A stretch of 31,249 nucleotides of DNA from GWF2-30-66 sp042576225. Its GTDB lineage: Bacteria > Babelota > Babeliae > Babelales > Vermiphilaceae. The translations under genes were made by a program, and so were the position numbers. The notes beneath the pieces are model-generated. The model had not been told where the DNA came from. It ran no database searches and saw only the letters and a list, made by a program, of their open reading frames with translations. The DNA is taken from NCBI GenBank assembly GCA_042576225.1, contig JBHPCA010000012.1, positions 1 through 31,249 of the forward strand, given 5' to 3'. Positions 31,221 to 31,249 of this stretch are shown here, one piece after another (position 1 is the stretch's first letter; each line of letters begins with the position of its first letter).

Positions 31221-31249
31221 AATATTTTCAAATTCTCTCTATATTTCAC

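Noticed and set aside
1..31249. CRISPR array, prophage or conjugative element
   Set aside because: No regularly spaced direct repeats, integrase, phage structural or transfer genes were seen.

Overview
This is a low-GC bacterial window with compact, Shine-Dalgarno-led genes, many of them in short minus-strand operons. The mix is housekeeping genes (gatCA, serS, secD, mreC, HU, rsmG, dus, tatD, hemW-like, sua5-like, cfa), large lysine/asparagine-rich exported proteins including an ankyrin-repeat protein, and an archaeal-type ATP-dependent DNA ligase. This combination fits a host-associated lineage with a reduced genome. Candidatus Dependentiae (TM6/Babeliales) is my best guess. That is inference from gene style, not from a marker gene. 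There are no rRNA genes, no CRISPR array and no prophage.

Layout. 1-3.9 kb (minus): the start of an exported alpha/beta hydrolase cut by the window edge; then a terminator and a three-gene unit (small coiled-coil protein, cyclopropane fatty acid synthase, membrane-anchored amidohydrolase). 4.1-5.7 kb (plus): an exported ARPP-1/DUF6569-like protein, then a compact GIY-YIG nuclease gene bracketed by near-perfect inverted repeats. 5.8-10.9 kb (minus): MATE transporter, gatC, gatA, dus and mreC, closely spaced and probably co-transcribed. 11.1-19.3 kb (mostly plus): an island of exported proteins (ankyrin protein, a 240-residue unknown, and two tandem paralogues of an unrecognised family with matching promoters), interrupted by rsmG (minus) and a hexulose-6-phosphate-synthase-like enzyme. 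19.4-31.2 kb (mostly minus): ATP-dependent ligase; tRNA(CAU) and tRNA-Leu flanking secD; an exported repeat-containing protein; PPOX-fold protein; HemW-like radical SAM enzyme; DUF4381-like and DUF58 proteins; serS; HU; tatD (plus); Sua5/YrdC.

How it works together. Translation and tRNA functions dominate (GatCA, SerS, Dus, Sua5, RsmG, two tRNAs), with envelope functions (SecD, MreC, Cfa, MATE). At least six proteins carry export signals or N-terminal anchors, which suggests heavy investment in the periplasm or host interface.

Main points of interest: (i) one dispersed repeat (core CCTTCGACAAGCTCAGGA) occurs five times: as inverted flanks of the GIY-YIG gene, next to the tRNA-Leu 3' end, and twice inside one coding sequence, where it is translated in frame as RQAQDDR; (ii) the tandem pair of exported paralogues has an internal duplication and near-identical TTGACA/TATACT promoters; (iii) the tRNA-Leu appears to have an unusual AAG anticodon.
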